Origin: Hanleya hanleyi
Taxonomy: Eukaryota; Mollusca; Polyplacophora; Lepidopleurida; Hanleyidae
Direction of reading: 5' to 3'
DNA length: 64,000 nt
NCBI GenBank assembly: GCA_036873755.1
Contig: JAVTVY010020325.1
Location: 1-64,000 of the forward strand
The translations under genes and the position numbers were made by a program. The notes under the pieces were generated by a model that saw only the letters and a program-made list of their open reading frames with translations, searched no databases and had not been told where the DNA came from. Shown piece after piece: positions 39,101 to 54,100 of the stretch; position 1 is the first letter of the stretch; each line of letters opens with the position of its first letter.

Positions 39101-42100
39101 AAAATGTGATCTAGTAGGATTGACTGTAGTTCTCTCATTTTAGAAATACATAGACAATTAATGAGCCAGGTCAACTTTTGAGTTGAGGTTCTGGTAGAGC
39201 ATGACCAAATTCTTAGCTTTAAATGTACTATTCCATATAGCTCATAATCAAATGAAGTAATTTGATCTTGGAAATATAGATCAAGGTCAGTCATCTTCAA
39301 CGATTTTCTGGTCTATTCTAATATGTGCATGTGGAACATGAATTCGGAGAATAGGTAGAGGTCAGTGATAATCAATAAACTTCAGGTCCAGGCATATGTG
39401 GTTCAAATTTGGACAATGTAGATATAATCCTTCAAGAAATAGGTCAAGGTCAGTCAACTGGAATAGGCTTCTAGTCAATCACCAGTTGCATATGTAATAT
39501 GAATTTGGAGACCCTAGCTTTAATCCTTTAAAAAATATAGCAAATACTAGAATTTGACCTTGATAAAATAGGTCAAGAATCCTTCATTTTCAATAGGCTT
39601 CTGACCCATCACCAGATACATACAAGGTACTAATTTACAATGCCGGACTATATATAATCCTTCTTGAGATATCGTGTCCACAGACGGACAGACAGACAAT
39701 CAGATGCCGATGACAACAACACCCTCCGGGAAAAATTTGTCCTAGGGCGAATAACAAAATGAAAGCTTCTTCAGATTCAATCTGGTTTTTTTATCTAACT
39801 TCAGCCAGAAAAACAAAAATTTACTAGCAGCACACTTTCACATTATGGTCATTCGGGTCAATTTGCAATTGGCAACAGCACTAGCCTTGCTATGGGGCTT
39901 TTTATCCCAGACACACATTGCAGAGAACATGTGATTGGTCAGTATGTTAATAATCCCACCATTGGTAGAAAATAGCAAAGAGATTTCAATTCACATATTG
40001 ATTGACAATCTCCGCTAAACGGGCTCGCATGCGTTACAGTGTAGTCACCGTGTGACAGTTATGTGTCTGTGTCTGTCGTGAGATATCCCAGATGTTTGTG
40101 GTATTACTTTAAAGGTATTACTTCAGTGATAAGACCATTTAAACTTACCCAAGTAGTATCTGATGTGAATTTAAATTCTGTCCTTGCAACAAATACTATA
40201 ATCCTACCTGAAGATCAAAGTGCTGGCCATCACATATTCTGGCCATGACCTTGAGAACAAGGTCAATGTAGCCATCGTCCTTGTAATCCAAGATGTCTGA
40301 CAGATTTGTCTCGTCCTGGTTTGAACCTCCTTCATGCTCGTCCTGAAATAGAAGAATGAAAGATGTGCTGAAAGGAAAGATAACTTCCTCATGAGCATGT
40401 CATAAGTAAACGAGGTCTGATAACATGTACATGCGGTGATAGCTCGGACACTTGATCAAAGCACAGTAGCTGGTAAGCTATATCATGGTCTTAGAATCAT
40501 TTCCAGACAGAAAAAGATAGAATAGCACAAAATATGAAGAAAAAAAACAAAGTATAAACTGATCGGATATTTATGAATGATAAGCAAAAACAACTGAGAT
40601 ATTTTCATAGGATATATTCACACAGAATGGCCAAAATTCTTTGTTGAATGATCCTTCACAAGTGACAAAAGTCAAGCTAATGAGATAACAAATGTGGGTA
40701 CATTGTCAGATATATATCTGTATACCATCTTCATACAGTACCGCATATATGAATTAGACTTGATCTTCACAAGTACTTGACATGCTGGGGTCCCATATGA
40801 ATTAGACTTGATCTTCACAAGTACTTGACATGCTGGGGTCCCACATGAATTAGACTTGATTTTCACAAGTACTTGACATGCTGGGGTCCCACATACAGTA
40901 TCACATGAATTAGACTTGATCTTCACAAGTACTTGACATGCTGGGGTCCCATATGAATTAGACTTGATCTTCACAAGTACTTGACATGCTGGGGTCCCAC
41001 ATGAATTAGACTTGATTTTCACAAGTACTTGACATGCTGGGGTCCCACATACAGTATCACATGAATTAGACTTGATCTTCACAAGTACTTGACATGCTGG
41101 GGTCCCACATATAGTACCACATGAATTAGACTTGATCTTCACAAGTACTTGACATGCTGGGGTTCCACATGAATTAGACTTGATTTTCACAAGTACTTGA
41201 TGTGCTGGGGTCCCACATGAATTAGACTTGAACTTCACAAGTACTTGACATGCTGGGGTCCCACATACAGTACCACATGAATTAGACTTGATCTTCACAA
41301 GTACTTGACATGCTGGGGTCCCACATGAATTAGACTTGATTTTCACAAGTACTTGACATGCTGGGGTCCCACATGAATTAGACTTGAACTTCACAAGTAC
41401 TTGACATGCTGGGGTCCCACATGAATTAGACTTGAACTTCACAAGTACTTGACATGCTGGGGTTCCAGATACAGTACCACATGAATTAGACTTAATCTTG
41501 ACATGTACTGACATGCTGGGTTCCTACATGCAATACTACACGACTTACATGTCTCATCATTTAAGGCTCACTCATTAATTATGCACAAGAGATCCTCTAA
41601 TAATAATCAGAGAAACTGACATTTCCCATCATAATATTGGCGGTCAAATTGATTTGTAAAATGTTAATTCAAGGAAGAAAGAATTCAAATTGTGCAGATT
41701 ATCCATTACATCTTTCATTATTTTAAAGATTTCAAATTTTGTTCACAATAACAGGGGCTGATTGAAGTTTAGGAGGGTGATTGAATTAGGAGACTTACCA
41801 TAAGCATATCAAGAACTTGAACAACCAAACTTTCTAACACTACATTTTCTAACATCTACTGTAAATGTAGGCCTATATATAAAATGGTAGGTAAGCTTAT
41901 ACTTCCCAGATGTACAGGATGTATTTTGTGTGCCAGTTGTTAACTGATTAAAATGCTAAATTAAAATGTCATAAGCAATTTATATCAAAGCTACCAGGGA
42001 TAATTCAATGAATTGAGATATTTAGTCAAGTACACATGAATGTACATACAATTTGAAATGAAACCATCCAATCAAATGAATAGAATACAACCAACTAGGC

Positions 42101-45100
42101 AAGTTAGTTTTAATTCCTAATTAACTGGTGGTAACCAGTTTAGGGTTATAGTTTGAAAAAACTTCAGAAAAAAGCGACAAATAATATAGCCACAAATAAA
42201 TAATGAAAATAAAGACAAAGATTAAAAATACATCAAATTAAAAGAAAACAGAAAGTATTTCAAGAGACCAAGCCTGCAAAGTTAAATACATACACTGCAA
42301 TTTATTTAGGCAAATGTGGCATGCTATGCTCTCTGATGTGCAACAATTAATAACAACAAGCAGACATGAATTTATGAGCCTCAAAAGAGAAAATCAGGCA
42401 GATGTTATTCAAGGTTAAGAAAGCACAGCTGACAAGTGAATAAATATGGGGGTTTGTTACAAGTAGAAGGCAGAAGCTAGAATTTTGATGACCATGCAGT
42501 TTCAGAAACAATCCTGCATGTCTTGGCATGGTGTCTCTAAGGATCAAAAAAAAAATATGCTGTTAGAAATTTGATGCTCACTTTCAGTTTAAACGTAAGC
42601 TTATTGAAGATGAGCATATGATCTATATTTCTGACCCACTTTGTAAAAGTTCCATCGCATTTTGTTTATGCCAAGAATGTGTGGGATTGTTTCAAATGAC
42701 CATAGACTGACGTTTTTGTTATTAGCGCATGCAATAAGCTCCATCAACTCTGGCTGTGGACATGGCTTGTTAAAACACTCTTACCTCAACCGTCACTTTC
42801 AAATCCATTAGTTCAATTTCTGCCTCTTGGATAAGAGCTTCGCTATCTTTTGCCAAACCATTAGTTAGTGCTATTGGTTTCTTTTTCTTTGTATCAGCCG
42901 GTTTACTCTTCCAGCTTTTCTTTCGTTTCTGTTGTGGCGTGGGCTGTCGTGCCCTGCTCAATGCCCGCTTTCAATTTAAAGAAAGGAAACTTTCTCAGCG
43001 CTTGCAATTTTGACGATGAAATGACTAAAGGAGATAACTATGGGACAGGAGAGATGTCCAGGAACAGGAAATAATATACATGTATGAATGAACATGCAAA
43101 GTTTTCCAATAGAAATGTAGATATTAGATCGTCATTCTTATCGGTTAATACTACTGAGGAATATTCTACAGTTTAAAGAAATCTATATTGCAGGATAACA
43201 GATATAATATGGGTAAAGGGGGATGAAGTTTCTATTGTTGATTATTTATGAAAAATTAAAATCTGAAATAATTTTTATTTTTACAGATTGCAGAAGCTCT
43301 AACTAATGTGCTAATGGCAGGGATAGATTTGGTCAAGTTCCTTCAATTGGAAAGATGATTATTTGAGGAAAACAGAGATATTGTACAGGTCATTAAAAAC
43401 ACTTTAGGCATTGCACATCTGATTGTTGTATCTATTGTAGCTGTATTTGCGTGTTCCATTTATTTCTACAAGCAGGAAGTGAATTCTGTGCTCCTGAGCT
43501 CTATAGTGAATTCTGTGCTCCTGAGCTCTATAGTGAATTCTGTGCTCCTGAGCTCTATAGTGAATTCTGTGCTCCTGAGCTCTATAGTGAATTCTGTGCT
43601 CCTGAGCTCTATAGTGAATTCTGTGCTCCTGAGCTCTATAGTGAATTCTGTGCTCCTGAGCTCTATAGTGAATTCTGTGCTCCTGAGCTCTATAGTGAAT
43701 TCTGTGCTCCTGAGCTCTATAGTGAATTCTGTGCTCCTGAGCTCTATAGTGAATTCTGTGCTCCTGAGCTCTATAGTGAATTCTGTGCTCCTGAGCTCTA
43801 TAGTGAATTCTGTGCTGCTTGGCTTTGCATTTCAACATATACTAACAACTGAAGCAGCAGTTTTTTTTCTCAAAACAGTGCTTATAGCCAAATATAGAAG
43901 TCACAAATAATCTGTATATTATCTAAACTCATGTCAGTTACATTGTGGTGTTAGAGTTAGACAACATGAAGTGATTGCACCATCAACCACAAAAGTAGCC
44001 GTACCGTTTCATTAGAATATTAACCACATCATTCAAGTTTGATTAATAGTTTTCTCATCTAGCAAATGTCTCAAAGGAGAAAACTAAAATTGTACATGAT
44101 GGAAGAATCTTTTGATTCTGTAAGAAGTTGTAAGATGAGAAAATAGTGTTGTTATACCCTACACACAACAATTATTCTCAATGTGCCATGTTTAAACCAC
44201 ACAAGAGTGCACATGAGTGAATTAAGAGTTGAGGAGTTTCTAAATATGAGACAATAGTGTGAACCAATATCCGAAATAGAACACTGTGTACAAAACAATA
44301 GTTCACAAGTGATATAATAATTATAGTAGCTTACCCATCCATTCAGTTTTTCCTTCCGTAAGAAACTTTCATAGACCACGACTTGCTAGAAAGGCAACAA
44401 GATTGGATAAATATTCTACCAAGTTTACAGTAGAAACTGACAAATATTCACAAATAAAAGTAATATATTCAGAGCCTTGTCACCGAAGTGGTGCATGGTT
44501 AGAACATGATCAACTAACAGGTGAATAGTTTTAGTGATTTTGAATATTTATTTTGTCTAAAAAGATGAATACATCTGTACCTGGAGAGCTTTCTTGCCAA
44601 CTGTGATGGATGTTTGAAAGTTTCCAAGGTTAGCACTGGCCTCCTTTAACCTGGCCTCATGTTGAGCGAGTAATGAGCGTCTGAAACATCAACAAAACAC
44701 TGTACAGTGAAGTTCACAATGATATTCACTAACCATTTACATTTACAGAAGAGCTAAAAAATAAATGAAGATCAACACAGTTAATTAAAAATGCATATGG
44801 AAATAGGTTGGAATAAAAATGAACTATTGAAAAATAAGCCCAAGATAAAGAAAAGAATTAAGGAAGTATCAAATTTTGAAGAAATACAAAGGGAAATTTC
44901 CAAGCAAAATGCCAAGAATGCTTTTTATATGTTTATGAAGTAGGCTATGTCCAACAGTAATTAGTCGTAAATATAATGTTATGATTTGCCGCTAAAGAGA
45001 ACATAAGAGAACTGAATTTATATAATCCTCATTGGGTGCCAGTGTTTTTGTTTTATTTGAGGAAAGTGTCTCTGCCTCCTCTGTGATATCAAACATTCAA

Positions 45101-48100
45101 CCAGGATGGTATTGCATTTATAATGCAGTTTTCAATGCAGCTACTGCCTGGCCTACTGGCAAAACTGGATCAAAAACATTTTTTTAATGTCCACAAAAAT
45201 TAAAGTTCCCCTGTTCTCTTGGTACTAGTTTTTAAACATGCTAATCGTATGCATTCATGCAGTCTTCAAACAAAATGTGTTACATACAGTAGCACACTGT
45301 CAATCATAAAGATAAAATCACACTTCAAAGGTCTCAAAATAAGGGAGAAGGTTTAAAATCAAAACGGGTTAAACTCAGTGAAATGAACAACATGCTGATC
45401 AGTCATGATCCAAATATGAACGTTCAGGAAACCATACAAATATAACGTCAACAAATCTCAAACTGTATACATATCATAAAAAAAATCTATTAAAATAGAA
45501 CGGAAAGAAATTTGAAACTATAAAAATAAAACAGAAAGAAATTCGAAAATGTAAAAACAGAATGGATTGAAAATTTAATGCAGAATAATTTCCCCCCCGA
45601 GCATTCATAACCTCCAGAAGCAGGTTCCATGACAACCATTAACAATATTATGATTGTGGTGGATCCTTTAATAGTACAGTGTTTCATTCCTCTGTCAATG
45701 GATACATATTCTTATAATTACTATCATATATATGGAGAAAAGTTGGTACCATTACAAATTATATCCATCTCCATCTTCAGTATGGGAAAACTGTGACAAA
45801 CTTTTGAGTGTGGACCAGTTCATAAATTACAAATTAACATTTGATTTGGAGGCCTACTATGGAGTATTATAGAGAAAGCAGTGCATCATTGGAGACCTTC
45901 CAGTTTTGAACCACTTCATTGGTCAATTCAAATGTTCAAATAGAAATCCAGCAATTTCATTGGCTTGTGGAGAAAATTGGAAAAAATGTTCAACCAATGA
46001 GAGAGTTTCTCTAAAAGTTTATTGAAACGATGCTTCTGGAGATAATAGTAGACTAATATAATCTGATAAACAATGTTATTCAAACAGCCTGAAACAGCAA
46101 GATCATCCAACAACTACAAACAATTTACCCTTCCTTTCGATGACTCTTTTTCCACAGTAAATATCTGGGAGAAAATTAGATGGTGATAATGGTGATTTCC
46201 AAATAACCATTCTGCAAATTTATATTAATCTTCAGTGCATACTTCATGTTCTTGGAGGAAACACAATCCATCTTCTTGGAGAAACATGTAATGGAAAACT
46301 TTCTATCATCCTTGCTTACATATATGAGCAGAAGGCAATCCATCAAATTACAATAAACTTTGGACAAATTGTGCTTACACATGGCAATTACAATTACACC
46401 AATTCTTCGATGCTATGAGTCGCAATGACTCAATAAATATTAAACATTTATAAACAATGTTACTATTTATAACCAAACCAAACCTGCTTTGATTTATGCC
46501 TTGATCTCCGCCGGAGATATACAATACAAACGTTAAACGCCAGTTTAAAACCAAAAGTTATCTCCCCTGGGGAGTTATCCTCCCCAGGGAGTCATCTCCC
46601 TTCAGGGGAGCTCTCCCCACTCTCTCCTGGGGAGTTATCCTCCCCCAGAGAGTAGTCTCCCTTTAAGGGAGCTCTCCTGCTCAGCCTGGATATAAAAGCC
46701 AGCTCCCAGCATATACTCTTCCTCTTTCTCATTGTTTTTATAAACCGAGACCTGTGGTGTACAAGGCCGCGGAGTGAGGGGAAGGATGGGAGGGCCATTA
46801 CATCAAAGCAGGTTTGGTTTGGTTATAAATAGTAACATTGTTTATAAATGTTTAATATTTATTGCCCAAACCGACACCTGCTTTGATTTATGCCTCACTA
46901 CCAACATATGGAGGTGGGAACCTCGGCCTTAAAGGAATTGCAATGGCAGGCTGAATATCCGCTGAGATAATCACATACAAGACACAATAATATTCAACAA
47001 GAAACCTTAGCTAGAAATGCAAAAAGGTAATCATGAATATAAGTAAGTGGCTACTTATCTTGTTGCATGTCTCCATGCAAGTAGCTGTTGTCTTGGATGT
47101 GGAGCACAAAGATACCCTCCGTATAGGGACTCATGGAATCTTGCCAGGAATGAGCACTTGGAGGGCAGCGAGTATGAATTGGGAAGAGTTCTGTCTCCAA
47201 GATAACATACCAGGTGTCCAATTTCGTGATAGTGGTAGTGGCGCGAAAATTTACTGCCATGTGAAACGTGGACCCGAGCACACGAATCCAGCGAGTAAAC
47301 AGGGATGAGAGGGGTCTAATGGTACGCCCTCGTACCAAACCTGACGCTTAGAACCACCTAGTCAGATCATATTCCGCTTGATATCCAACTCTGTGTACTT
47401 TAGCCCTTGATGCTGATACTGTACTGTTAAGAGTTGATAGCGGAGCTTCTGAGACTACGTCCTCATCAATCCCTGAGATGGACTGGAAGAAGAAAACAAA
47501 GCTTTAACCTGACATGACACAAACAAAAACTGCAGTAAAGACAGATTAAAATCATAATTTTGGCAAGCTTTAAAAGATAACTCGAGAGATGGCGGATGGC
47601 CAACTGATCTATTACTTTTCATAGGTGACCTAAATAGAACACAGATGTGATCATAATTCTCAACAAACAGAACCACGGACGGAGACGCAGTGGTTAATTA
47701 TGGAGTAGTAATAGAAGTTACTTATCTTTGAATGTCATCCATGAAGCTGTGATCATGGTTGTGGTGATCAATTTACCACCACAGTAACCCGGGTACCTGA
47801 GCACCATGAGATAGGGAGTAAGCATGTAGGAGAGATAATTACAACCAAGACACAATAATATTCAACAAGAAAACCCTGGCCAGAAACGCAGTAAGGTAAT
47901 CATGAATATAGGGCCGGTGATAATTAATGGTTCGTTTCATGTAACCAGCCCTCATCTATATTTTGAAGGCAAATAATTCAAAAACCCTGAGGGATTTACA
48001 TTTTCATGAGTAAAACTTGCTCATTTCCATATTTGTATACAATTGGTTTGCAAGTTAATAATTATTAATTAATAATTATCGCACTCAGCATGTGTATTTT

Positions 48101-51100
48101 TACAACCAAGGTTACGAGAAACAAACAACCAACCAACAGTGACCTAAGTAAGTGGCTACTTATCTTGATGCATGTCTCCATGCAAGTAGCTGTGGTCTTG
48201 GATGTGGAGCACAAAGATACCCTCCGAACAGGAACTCATGGAATCTTGCCAGGAATGAGCACTTGGAGGGCAGCGTGTATGAGATGGGAAGAGTTCTGTC
48301 GCCAATGTAGCATACAAGGTGTCCTATTCTGTGATAGTGGTAGTGGTGCGAGTAAACAGGGATGAGAGGGGTCTAATGGTACGCCCTCGTACCAAACCTG
48401 ACGCTTTGAACCACTTTGACCCCATAGTCAGTCCACATTTCGCTTGATATCCAACTCTGTGTACTTTAATCTTTGATGCAGATTGGAATGTTCAGAGTTG
48501 ACAGCGGAACTTCTGAATCTACTCTGAACTGTGAGTTGACTGTTAGAAGACTCAGATGATATGATCTAGAAGATCATAGCTCTAACCTGAAATGACACAA
48601 GCAGAATCGCATTAAAGGTATATAACTCACCATTGTGTCAGGCTTGATTGTTGACTTAAAGAGTCTGCGATTTGCAATCTGAGCTATAACTTCTTCATTG
48701 GTGATCAACTAGTAAGTGGACTTATGATATGTTTGAGAGATGAGAGGAGATGATACAGCAAGCTGGCAGACTTGCTGCGATGATACAAAATGCCGCCCCC
48801 CCCCCCTCTTTTTGAAAAGTTACTCGACCACGTGCTGGGCAGCCACCCATGGCCCAAGCATGGTCACTCTATCTGATTGCACTGACATGTCTCTCAGATA
48901 GAAGTTAGTGAATGTGGAATTTGCCGTCCAAGCACAAGCCTGAACAATTTCACTGAGGGATACGTTCTTCCATAACGGCCATGACGCGAATTTCCTGCAG
49001 AAGACAGTAGCGGAGGAGCGTCAATGGCCAATTGATATGACCACTTAATGGTTTCCTTTAACCACGAAGCAATGGTATTCTTAGTAATGTCACGAGTCGC
49101 CGAGGGACGAAGAGACAAGAATAACAGACGACGCGAGCCCCGACCGGAATCGGTACGCGAAAGTAGCGTATGGCTCGAACAGGGCTTAACCGAAAGGTCG
49201 TCTTCTAGACCATGTACAAAGTCTGATAACGCAGGAATGGAGTACAAACGTTGCGCACACGAACCTAAGCGAACAGACTCATTTTTGGCGATGAACACCG
49301 GAATAGGCCGAAACGATACCCGAGACCAATCCGCCGTCCAGGTCATCGATGAACTCTCAAGAGCACGAAGTTCAGACACTCTAGACGCCAAAGCAAAAGC
49401 CGCCAGAAAAACCGTCTTGTAGGCCACAGCTTTAATAGAGGCGGACACTAAGGGCTCAAAGGGCGGTATGAATCAGAGCACACAGAACCACACCAATATC
49501 CCATTTAGGTAACAGCTGTCGAGTACGGCGAGACTGTAGCGCGAACGCTCGAATGAGCACAGAGATATTGTCGTTTAGACTAATGTCGATGCCTGCAGAA
49601 AGACGTAAAATCCTCGCCAAAGCAGACCGATACCCCTCAATGGTACTGATTTGAAACTTCTTGTCACGATGGAGATGGAGAAGGAAACAGCACTGAGGAA
49701 ACAGAGGCAGAATCGGGATTGGCATCACGTTCTCGGCACCAGGAGACGAAATAGGCCCATTACGCTTGATAGCTGCGATGTAAAAGACCGACTGGGGTTG
49801 AAAAACATCGTCTTTATTTTTTTTTTTTTCAAATTATGTGAAGTCTGGCATTCCACGTAGACTATCAGCCTGAAATGAACACCCCACATGACGATGTGGG
49901 GGACTGCCACCCAAAAACAGAGGTGGAAATAGAGAGGTCAATACCCGCCTAATGGACTGAGGGATGATGTCTGTAATAAGACAGAAGGCACTGCAGTGAC
50001 CGAAGTAGAATGCGATCATAATGAATAAGGTCCTGCATAGAAAAAGACAAGTCCTACTAGTTGATGACCAAACAACTAATGCCCACGTCTAAAACTGGTC
50101 CAACGGTCTATACGGGACGAAGCACTTGAAGGAGAGCCATAAACTTGACAGCACCAGCTACAAAGTGTCACACTGTGTAACCATAAGGCTTACATCAATT
50201 TGAATGAAGCATGAAACTTACTTTCTCTCCGTGCTTGAATAACAGGAGATGAAAAATGAACTTCCTGTGATCGAGCCACAAGGGGCACCACCGTAAGTAA
50301 ACCGCGATGTGAACGGTCCAAGCGATGGGGGTAAACCCGCGATAAAGACGCATCGCCGAATCGTCCTATTAGCTGTATGAGAAAAACGACGTAATGCGAA
50401 ACGCGACGTAGTGATTTTCCCAAAACCTTACAAATCAGTTCAAATTTATTGTACATATACGCTCACGAAAGAGCAGGGTAAAACCTTAGAAATGTACGAC
50501 AAAAACGACGTTGAGGGGAACAGGAACGACGTTAGTGAAGATGAATCTGAAAACTGTAGTCGAAACTGGAAAATTTCACAGTGGAGTACGAAACAAAACA
50601 GTCGTAATCTGCGAGACTTGTAATGAGATTTGAAATGCATCTAGGAGATGAACATCATCAATGTTCCCAGCGATAAAACGAGAGCATTACTCCGAGGAAG
50701 TAACCTCTCTGACAATCAACACCAAGAAACTTTCGCGTAAACTAGGAAGATCTTAAATAAGATTAACAATTCCCCGAAGAGAGCCCACATGTTGATGTCT
50801 CTCGCCGGTAGATGAACCAAAAGGTCTTAAATGTCACAAATTGAATTGACCAACCAAAACAATGTTCAAACAAGACTCGCCCCCTTATTAGAGGTCCACT
50901 GCACATAAAACCTCAAATGGAATAGAATAAATTATCCGGTTTTTGAATAGACAAGCTCAGCTTAATCTCCGTGGCGCAATCGGAAGCGCCCGGTTGTCTT
51001 ACCTTAATAAAGATAAGGATGAAATAAATGCTGTAGACCAAAAGATGTTTGGACGAAGCTATCTAGGAGAGAAATATTGCTAAAGAGCAGTCTGCTTATT

Positions 51101-54100
51101 GAGAAACTTCAGGCCTGATCCAACCCGACCACGGACAGGGTAAAAATCAATAAATACCCCACGTGTCGAACGAGAGCAATTCTAAAGACTTCTCGGAGAA
51201 ATAAACCTCAAGCAAATAATCATAATTTCTCAGAAAAGGAAAATAAGATTAAAGCTCAACCCAGTTTGAATTGTACATCTAATTCAATACAGCGCTGGGA
51301 AAATTTGGATGTGACAAATCACAATGCAATATTTACTAACAGAAAAATGTGATCCAAAGAATAGCACAATTTCTTAATAAACATCTCGTGATCTCTATTG
51401 TTGTTCAACACCCCTTGATTACACAAAGAGTGTAATAAGATAGCTCATTAATATTTAACAAAGAGCCATAGTGTATAGCTTTTGGCTTGTAATAACGAAG
51501 ACAAACGCAACAACAACAACAACGTAAACACAAAGACAGAGGAAAAACTCTGCAAGTTTCCTCTTGTTTTCTTTTTATCACAATGATATCCAATAAACGG
51601 AAATTATAACACTTGATAAAACAAGAGACTAAATTCTGGTAGGAGTAAACGAACTGCATGCACAGAAGCAAACCTCCCACAATCGGAAAAAGTCGGCAAC
51701 ACAAGAACAAATGACAGACTGCAAACTTTTACTCTGCAGCCTGTAATAATCAGAAGTCATAATACTTTGAAGCATATTTATTCCGTGAAGACAAAAACTT
51801 TTACCTTCAGCCAGACACTGTAAACATTCTGCCAAGTAGCTGTAAACACAAACGCGACGATCCAAAACACGGGACGAGAATATACGTCGCAAATGGAGGT
51901 CGTAAATCCGTAATGTGAACATTCAAAGCCAAGAAGAAACGCCCTTCCATAAAATGAGAGGCGAATTTCTTTAGATAAATAGCAGTGGAAAATTTAAATC
52001 GTAATAGGAGATACAGAACGATTTTTATTCCTAATGTAAGAAACAGCCAGAGAATGACCAAATGACAAAGGAGTCAGCAAAGTACACACGGTGAGATCAA
52101 ATTCCTTTGTCCGACGGGGACAATGGAGTGATCCGACCGACAGGACCTGGCCATTGTCTGACTGAACAAAGGAACTGGTTTCCCAAGGCCTCCTGACAAA
52201 GCCAGACCTGAGGAAACTAGGCTATCAAGTACACCTGAATTACCTTGCTGTACAACCGTCCCACTAGGTGGTATATCTTCCCCAGACCCAGACGAAGGAA
52301 CCGGACTTCTAGTATTACGGGATAAATCTAACCCAGGACCCAGATCTTGATTGATTTTAATGTCCTCAACTAGAGAAATTTCCACCACCCGTCTATCAAC
52401 TTCCGATAGATCGGGGTTCTCAGAAGCCTGAAGCAAATATGACCTACGGGCTTGAGCATAATTTTTCCAAGTATCATTGTCCCAAGACACACATTCATTA
52501 CACGTGTTATTTCTATAACAAATTTTGTCCTTACAGACAAAACATCGCGTATGGGCATCCAAACGAGTCGAAATACGACCGCACGCATGGCAAGAATTTG
52601 AAGGAATGGGAACAGAATACTCAGACATTATTTACGAAAGAAAATATTTCGGAAATAAACGTTGAACAACAACAACTTGTGTAACAACAACAACTTGTAT
52701 AAACTTTGAACAACAACAACTGTATTGCAATCCAAACTCCTGACGTGCACCACTGGAGGTACAAACGAGAAAGAGGAAGAGTATATGCTGGGAGCTGGCT
52801 TTTATATCCAGGCTGAGCAGGAGAGCTCCCTTAAAGGGAGACTACTCTCTGGGGGAGGATAACTCCCCAGGAGAGAGTGGGGAGAGCTCCCCTGAAGGGA
52901 GATGACTCCCTGGGGAGGATAACTCCCCAGGGGAGATAACTTTTGGTTTTAAACTGGCGTTTAACGTTTGTATTGTATATCTCCGGCGGAGATCAAGGCA
53001 TAAATCAAAGCAGGTGTCGGTTTGGGCAATAAATAGTCACTTTACTCACTTTTCTTTAATGGAATTTGTGGATATTTGCATACGGTCCCGCACAGCCATG
53101 AAGAATACCTCTTCTCTTGTTGAGAGAAAATAATCCAGTAAGGTTTTCTGAAATACATTAATTTTACAAGAAATACTCAGAAGGAAACAGACAACGATCT
53201 GCACAGAAACAACAATCATATTGGTAACAAGGAACTACAGTCAAATTCATCAATTACTAAGCTTTAACTACAGTCATATTGATCGATTACTAAGCTTTAA
53301 CTACAGTCATATTCATCGATTACAAAGCTTTAACTAGTCATATTGATTGCTTACCAAGCTTTAACTACAGTCATATTCATCGATTACTAAGCTTTAACTA
53401 GTCATATTCATCGATTACAAAGCTTTAACTAGTCATATTCATCGATTACAAAGCTTTAACTAGTCATATTCATCGATTACAAAGCTTTAACTACAGTCGA
53501 TTTCATCGATTACTAAGCTTTAACTACAGTCATATTTATCGATTACTAAGCTTTAACTACATTCATATTCATCGATTACAAAGCTTTAACTATAGTCATA
53601 TTCATCGATTACAAAGCTTTAACTACAGTCATATTCATCGATAACAAAGATTTAACTAGTCATATTGATTGCTTACCAAGCTTTAACTACAGTCATATTC
53701 ATCGATTACAAAGCTTTAACTACAGTCATATTCATCGATTACAAAGCTATAACTACAGTCATATTCATCGATTACAAAGCTTTAACTAGTCATATTCATC
53801 GATTACAAAGCTTTAACTACAGTCATACTGATTGCTTACCAAGCTTTAACTAGTCATATTCATCGATTACTAAGCTTTAACTACAGTCATATTCATCGAT
53901 TACAAAGCTTTAACTAGTCATATTCATCGATTACAAAGCTTTAACTAGTCATATTCATCGATTACAAAGCTTTAACTACAGTCAATTTCATCGATTACTA
54001 AGCTTTAACTAGTCATATTCATCGATTACTAAGCTTTAACTACAGTCATATTTATCGATTACAAAGCTTTAACTACAGTCATATTCATCGATTACAAAGC

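Larger units (their letters stand above)
46439..53035 (-). mobile_element. DIRS-like element 2, in intron 8 of the IP3R-like gene
   Basis: 6.6 kb bounded by inverted terminal repeats of about 270-300 bp (46439-46735 and 52766-53035), with an internal complementary region at 46803-46893. It carries a gag N-terminal ORF near the right end and a broken recombinase on the left, in the same orientation as the host gene. The RT/RNase H region (about 49.8-52.0 kb) is unrecognisable. A tandem duplication enlarges the left part. The flanks show no target duplication, as expected for DIRS. Confidence 0.85.

Noticed and set aside
43404..43910. Overlapping ORFs of 133-144 codons on both strands
   Set aside because: All are translations of the 27 bp minisatellite. 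The unit length keeps every frame open, and there are no splice or codon-use signs.
50960..51020. Possible tRNA-Asn gene
   Set aside because: Only the 5' half with an A box-like stretch is present. There is no anticodon stem or B box, and it lies inside the DIRS element.
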